Of a stretch of DNA of 64,000 nucleotides, positions 58,601-64,000 are shown in pieces (within the stretch, counting starts at the first letter, position 1; every line of letters starts with the position of its first letter). Source of the DNA: Nematostella vectensis. Taxonomy: Eukaryota; Cnidaria; Anthozoa; Actiniaria; Edwardsiidae. The stretch covers positions 64,001 to 128,000 of the forward strand of contig NC_064038.1 of the NCBI RefSeq assembly GCF_932526225.1. The letters run 5' to 3'. The notes beneath the pieces were generated by a model. It searched no databases. It worked only from the letters and a program-made list of their open reading frames with translations, and was not told the origin of the DNA. The translations under genes and the position numbers were made by a program.

Positions 58601-61600
58601 GACGAACCTGTCACACCACTTTTTTGATGAGTATTAAAAAAAAAAAACAAACTAAAAAACGTTATCTTGAACTGTGTAAAAAAAAAAAAAACAGAGAAAA
58701 AAAAAAGCCATTGGCCTGGGATCGAACCCGGTCTAAAGAACAAAACGGAAACCATACATACGGATTACCCAATCGGTATGGCAGCACAAGGCTTTTACGG
58801 AAGGCTGTAAAGAACCCGAAGGCCCCAAGCACCGATATTTCCGGCGAATATGCTGTACAACACTCTTGCAAGGTATTCCAACCCGCGCATTAATGGGGAG
58901 GACAATAACCAGGATCCCAGGCCTGTAATACGGTTACGCCACGCACAGCTCGCTGAGATATGGGATGAAAAAAAATACAGGTCTATGTGGGCGTTTTGGG
59001 TCCCTTGGGGGCTCGCTATTTCGGCGTGGCATCGTAACGCACGCGAGCGCATTGTCTTTTATTGTGTACAGAATGTCTCTGTCGTTTTTTGCTTTACTTT
59101 TAGTTTTGCTTTATTTTTATTATTATTTTTTTGTCTTTTTATTTACAGTTCTTTGTACAGTATTTGACCATAGCTATGATAACAATTATTCAAAATTATT
59201 GTAACCAACTATTGTAACCAATTATCGTAAACCAACTTGACTGCAAAACACTATTAGGCATTTCTTTCATGTGACTGCAAAGTTGACATGTCAACATCTA
59301 GAGGGGCTTCACCCAACAAGGAATCATGGGGGACCATGAAAGCACGGTGTCGCGGAAAATTTTCCTGCCCCATTTATCAGGAACATCTGTGCAGCCGATG
59401 CCCTTAGTTGGATGGGGTGCACAGTTGCTTTGGGTATCGCCCTGAAGATGGCACAGTGACCACAAGATGTATCTGAATGAAACTGTATACTTATTTCAAA
59501 TTTTAAAAACATGTGAGTGTTACTTACTTAGTTACAGTAGTTTTTTTGAATATTATTATTTACGTGTATAATTTAGATGAGTAATAAATACTTCTTATTT
59601 GTCTCGTAGAGCTCGTATCGTTCCTCCTAAATAACAAACAAAATAATGTGTGTTATTATCTTGGTGCAAAGGAATCTACAGTAGTTTTGTAATCAAATAA
59701 TTGTTTTACTATTAACACACTTGTTCTTTCAACCAGTTTGTTGGTCTCACAAATAGACTTTAAATAAACTGGTATCCCCCCCTCTCCACTCAATAAAGGG
59801 TCAGCGTCATGGCATTGCGCATGTCTGGAGTCAGTGTTTATTGTAGGCTTTCAATTGTCTACACACAGTTGAACTTTAATAGTTGTCAATGCTTTGTTAA
59901 AATAATATTCGATATTTTACTGAATGTTTATTGACAGTTTGTGGGCATTTCCTTTGAATGCAAGGCTTCCACATGTACCAAAGGCTCATAGGTCAACATT
60001 AGAATTTGACTGAAATTCATTGTGTCCTGGCCGGAGAGCTATTGCAAAGCTCTTCATCACACTGCACTTTGAAGCATATTCTATGTATGCTTCTTTGTAC
60101 AAAATGTACCCCTCCTAATAGAACATTAAAGATCACATAACTTGTTTACTTCCTCGACTCTATGCTTTTTATTTTTGTTCTCTTACTAGGAAAATATCGA
60201 ATACAAATAATCAGTTAAGCTAGCAAGCTCATTTTGCTGGCTGTATATAATGCATATCAGGCCTGTATCTTTAGTATCCTGGATCAGGTAGACGAACCTA
60301 TGTCACACCACTTTTTTGATGAGTATTATAAAAAAATACTAAAAAACGTTATCTTGAACTGTGTAAAAAAAAAAAAAAACATAGAAAAAAAAACATAGAA
60401 AAAAAAAGGCCACTGGCCTGGGATCGAACCCGGCCTAAAGAACAAAACGGAAACCATACATACGGATTACCCAATCGGTATGGCAGCACAAGGCTTTTAC
60501 GGAAGGCTGTAAAGAACCCGAAGGCCCCAAGCACCGATATTTCCGGCGAATATGCTGTACAACACTCTTGCAAGGTATTCCAACCCGCGCATTAATGGGG
60601 AGGACAATAACCAGGATCCCAGGCCTGTAATACGGTTACGCCACGCACAGCTCGCTGAGATATGGGATGAAAAAAAATACAGGTCTTTGTGGGCGTTTTG
60701 GGTCCCTTGGGGGCTCGCTATTTCGGCGTGGCATCGTAACGCACGCGAGCGCATTGTCTTATTGTGTACAGAATGTCTCTGTCGTTTTTTGCTTTACTTT
60801 TAGTTTTGCTTTATTTTTATTATTATTTTTTTGTCTTTTTATTTACAGTTCTTTGTACAGTATTTGACCATAGCTATGATAACAATTGTTCAAAATTATT
60901 GTAACCAACTATTGTAACCAATTATCGTAAACCAACTTGACTGCAAAACACTATTAGGCATTTCTTTCATGTGACTGCAAAGTTGACATGTCAACATCTA
61001 GAGGGGCTTCACCCAACAAGGAATCATGGGGGACCATGAAAGCACGGTGTCGCGGAAAATTTTCCTGCCCCATTTATCAGGAACATCTGTGCAGCCGATG
61101 CCCTTAGTTGGATGGGGTGCACAGTTGCTTTGGGTATCGCCCTGAAGATGGCACAGTGACCACAAGATGTATCTGAATGAAACTGTATACTTATTTTAAA
61201 TTTTAAAAACATGTGAGTGTTACTTACTTAGTTACAGTAGTTTTTTTGAATATTATTATTTACGTGTATAATTTAGATAAGTAATAAATACTTCTTATTT
61301 GTCTCGTAGAGCTCGTATCGTTCCTCCTAAATAACAAACAAAATAATGTGTGTTATTATCTTGGTGCAAAGGAATCTACAGTAGTTTTGTAATCAAATAA
61401 TTGTTTTACTATTAACACACTTGTTCTTTCAACCAGTTTGTTGGTCTCACAAATAGACTTTAAATAAACTGGTATCCCCCCCTCTCCACTCAATAAAGGG
61501 TCAGCGTCATGGCATTGCGCATGTCTGGAGTCAGTGTTTATTGTAGGCTTTCAATTGTCTACACACAGTTGAACTTTAATAGTTGTCAATGCTTTGTTAA

Positions 61601-63764
61601 AATAATATTCGATATTTTACTGAATGTTTATTGACAGTTTGTGGGCATTTCCTTTGAATGCAAGGCTTCCACATGTACCAAAGGCTCATAGGTCAACATT
61701 AGAATTTGACTGAAATTCATTGTGTCCTGGCCGGAGAGCTATTGCAAAGCTCTTCATCACACTGCACTTTGAAGCATATTCTATGTATGCTTCTTTGTAC
61801 AAAATGTACCCCTCCTAATAGAACATTAAAGATCACATAACTTGTTTACTTCCTCGACTCTATGCTTTTTATTTTTGTTCTCTTACTAGGAAAATATCGA
61901 ATACAAATAATCAGTTAAGCTAGCAAGCTCATTTTGCTAGCTGTATATAATGCATATCAGGCCTGTATCTTTAGTATCCTGGATCAGGTAGACGAACCTA
62001 TGTCACACCACTTTTTTGATGAGTATTATAAAAAAATACTAAAAAACGTTATCTTGAACTGTGTAAAAAAAAAAAAAAAACATAGAAAAAAAAACATAGA
62101 AAAAAAAAAAGGCCATTGGCCTGGGATCGAACCCGGCCTAAAGAACAAAACGGAAACCATACATACGGATTACCCAATCGGTATGGCAGCACAAGGCTTT
62201 TACGGAAGGCTGTAAAGAACCCGAAGGCCCCAAGCACCGATATTTCCGGCGAATATGCTGTACAACACTCTTGCAAGGTATTCCGCCCGCGCATTAATGG
62301 GGAGGACAATAACCAGGATCCCAGGCCTGTAATACGGTTACGCCACGCACAGCTCGCTGAGATATGGGATGAAAAAAAATACAGGTCTATGTGGGCGTTT
62401 TGGGTCCCTTGGGGGCTCGCTATTTCGGCGTGGCATCGTAACGCACGCGAGCGCATTGTCTTTTATTGTGTACAGAATGTCTCTGTCGTTTTTTGCTTTA
62501 CTTGTAGTTTTGCTTTATTTTTATTATTATTTTTTTGTCTTTTTATTTACAGTTCTTTGTACAGTATTTGACCATAGCTATGATAACAATTATTCAAAAT
62601 TATTGTAACCAACTATTGTAACCAATTATGGTAAACCAACTTGACTGCAAAACACTATTAGGCATTTCTTTCATGTGACTGCAAAGTTGACATGTCAACA
62701 TCTAGAGGGGCTTCATCCAACAAGGAATCATGGGGGACCATGAAAGCACGGTGTCGCGGAAAATTTTCCTGCCCCATTTATCAGGAACATCTGTGCAGCC
62801 GATGCCCTTAGTTGGATGGGGTGCACAGTTGCTTTGGGTATCGCCCTGAAGATGGCACAGTGACCATAAGATGTATCTGAATGAAACTGTATAGTTATTT
62901 CAAATTTTAAAAACATGTGAGTGTTACTTACTTAGTTACAGTAGTTCTTTTGAATATTATTATTTATGTGTATAATTTAGATGAGTAATAAATACTTCTT
63001 ATTTGTCTCGTAGAGCTCGTATCGTTCCTCCTAAATAACAAACAAAATAATGTGTGTTATTATCTTGGTGCAAAGGAATCTACAGTAGTTTTGTAATCAA
63101 ATAATTGTTTTACTATTAACACACTTGTTCTTTCAACCAGTTTCTTGGTCTCACAAATAGACTTTTAATAAACTGGTATCCCCCATCTCCACTCAATAAA
63201 GGGTCAGCGTCATGGCATTGCGCATGTCTGGAGTCAGTGTTTATTGTAGGCTTTCAATTGTCTACACACAGTTGAACTTTAATAGCTGTCAATGCTTTGT
63301 TAAAATAATATTCGATATTTTACTGAATGTTTATTGACAGTTTGTGGGCATTTCCTTTGAATGCAAGTCTTCCACATGTACCAAAGGCTCATAGGTCAAC
63401 ATTAGAATTTGACTGAAATTCATTGTGTCCTGGCCGGAGAGCTATTGCAAAGCTCTTCATCACACTGCACTTTGAAGCATATTCTATGTATGCTTCTTTG
63501 TACAAAATGTACCCCTCCTAATAGAACATTAAAGATCACATAACTTGTTTACTTCCTCGACTCTATGCTTTTTATTTTTGTTCTCTTACTAGGAAAATAT
63601 CGAATACAAATAATCAGTTAAGCTAGCAAGCTCATTTTGCTAGCTGTATATAATGCATATCAGGCCTGTATCTTTAGTATCCTGGATCAGGTAGACGAAC
63701 CTATGTCACACCACTTTTTTGATGAGTATTATAAAAAAAAATACTAAAAAACGTTATCTTGAAC

Positions 63765-63797
<33 letters not shown>

Positions 63798-64000
63798 CAT
63801 AGAAAAAGAAAGGCCATTGGCCTGGGATCGAACCCGGTCTAAAGAACAAAACGGAAACCATACATACGGATTACCCAATCGGTATGGCAGCACAAGGCTT
63901 TTACGGAAGGCTGTAAAGAACCCGAAGGCCCCAAGCACCGATATTTCCGGCGAATATGCTGTACAACACTCTTGCAAGGTATTCCAACCCGCGCATTAAT

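Larger units (their letters stand above)
29297..64000. repeat. Macrosatellite: 1.69-kb units, 21 anchors, continues past the window
   Basis: Using gggatcg as anchor, copies occur at 30067, 31754, 33447, 35135, 36823, 38411, 40102, 41794 (gggattg), 43488, 45181, 46869, 48562, 50251, 51942, 53634, 55328, 57024, 58718, 60420, 62123 and 63824. Spacing is 1,687-1,703 bp except 1,588 for the interval ending at 38411, which carries a deletion. Within a unit, in plus orientation, come: an attaaagatcac block; a variable A run; a GC-richer conserved block of about 350 bp; T-rich DNA; a block related to a decayed minus-strand coding-like sequence; an aggaacgatacgagc stretch; and a decayed MITE. Units look about 97-99% alike by eye. 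Length differences are mostly in the A run and a C run. The repeated 60-117 codon frames are by-products. Confidence 0.97.

Noticed and set aside
30144-63999. Dozens of 60-135 codon frames repeated every 1.69 kb
   Set aside because: Present in opposing frames of the same block, with no domain, start context or codon pattern; longer versions (for example 62049-62456) arise only from an indel in one unit.

Overview
This is metazoan nuclear DNA. It carries intron-rich genes with GT-AG introns, a vertebrate-like dermatopontin gene, tRNA-derived and hammerhead-bearing retroelement fragments, terminal-inverted-repeat elements and very heavy tandem repetition. There is no bacterial gene organisation. 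Protein similarity and repeat types suggest a non-bilaterian or simple marine invertebrate, and a cnidarian is my best guess, but the species cannot be fixed from the sequence alone. Most long open frames in the window are artefacts of tandem repeats.

Layout. (1) 1-137: the last exon of an unidentified plus-strand gene. A 36-bp minisatellite of about 78 copies (134-2945) follows directly and starts at its stop codon. (2) 2946-5262: non-coding spacer with an AAACCGC-rich patch and a near-perfect 41-bp x 9 array, running into the 3' side of CCT3. (3) 5263-19253, minus strand: a complete 18-exon gene for chaperonin CCT subunit gamma (CCT3), 541 codons. Every exon was traced with in-phase GT-AG junctions. 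Seven of its 17 introns contain tandem arrays. (4) 20432-22551, minus strand: a complete four-exon dermatopontin-like secreted protein gene, 198 codons. Its introns host three small mobile elements, one of them a compact type I hammerhead ribozyme unit with a target-site duplication. Its 3' flank carries six tandem polyadenylation signals. (5) 22552-26800: mostly unannotated DNA. It includes a 16-bp tandem repeat and a candidate plus-strand two-exon gene (25899-26800) of unknown function, which has an overlapping second frame and an AATAAA at its stop codon. (6) 26815-29296: a diverged founder-like locus that holds all the blocks of the following satellite, plus a better-preserved inverted-repeat element. 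(7) 29297-64000: a macrosatellite of about 1.69-kb units, 21 anchors counted, still continuing at the window edge.

Functionally, CCT3 is one of the eight subunits of the cytosolic TRiC/CCT folding machine and dermatopontin is an extracellular-matrix protein. They share a strand but have no evident functional link. The main interest of the window is its repeat biology: a splice-donor-duplicating minisatellite, an inverted array-edge hairpin at a splice acceptor, the hammerhead element, and the macrosatellite with its apparent founder.
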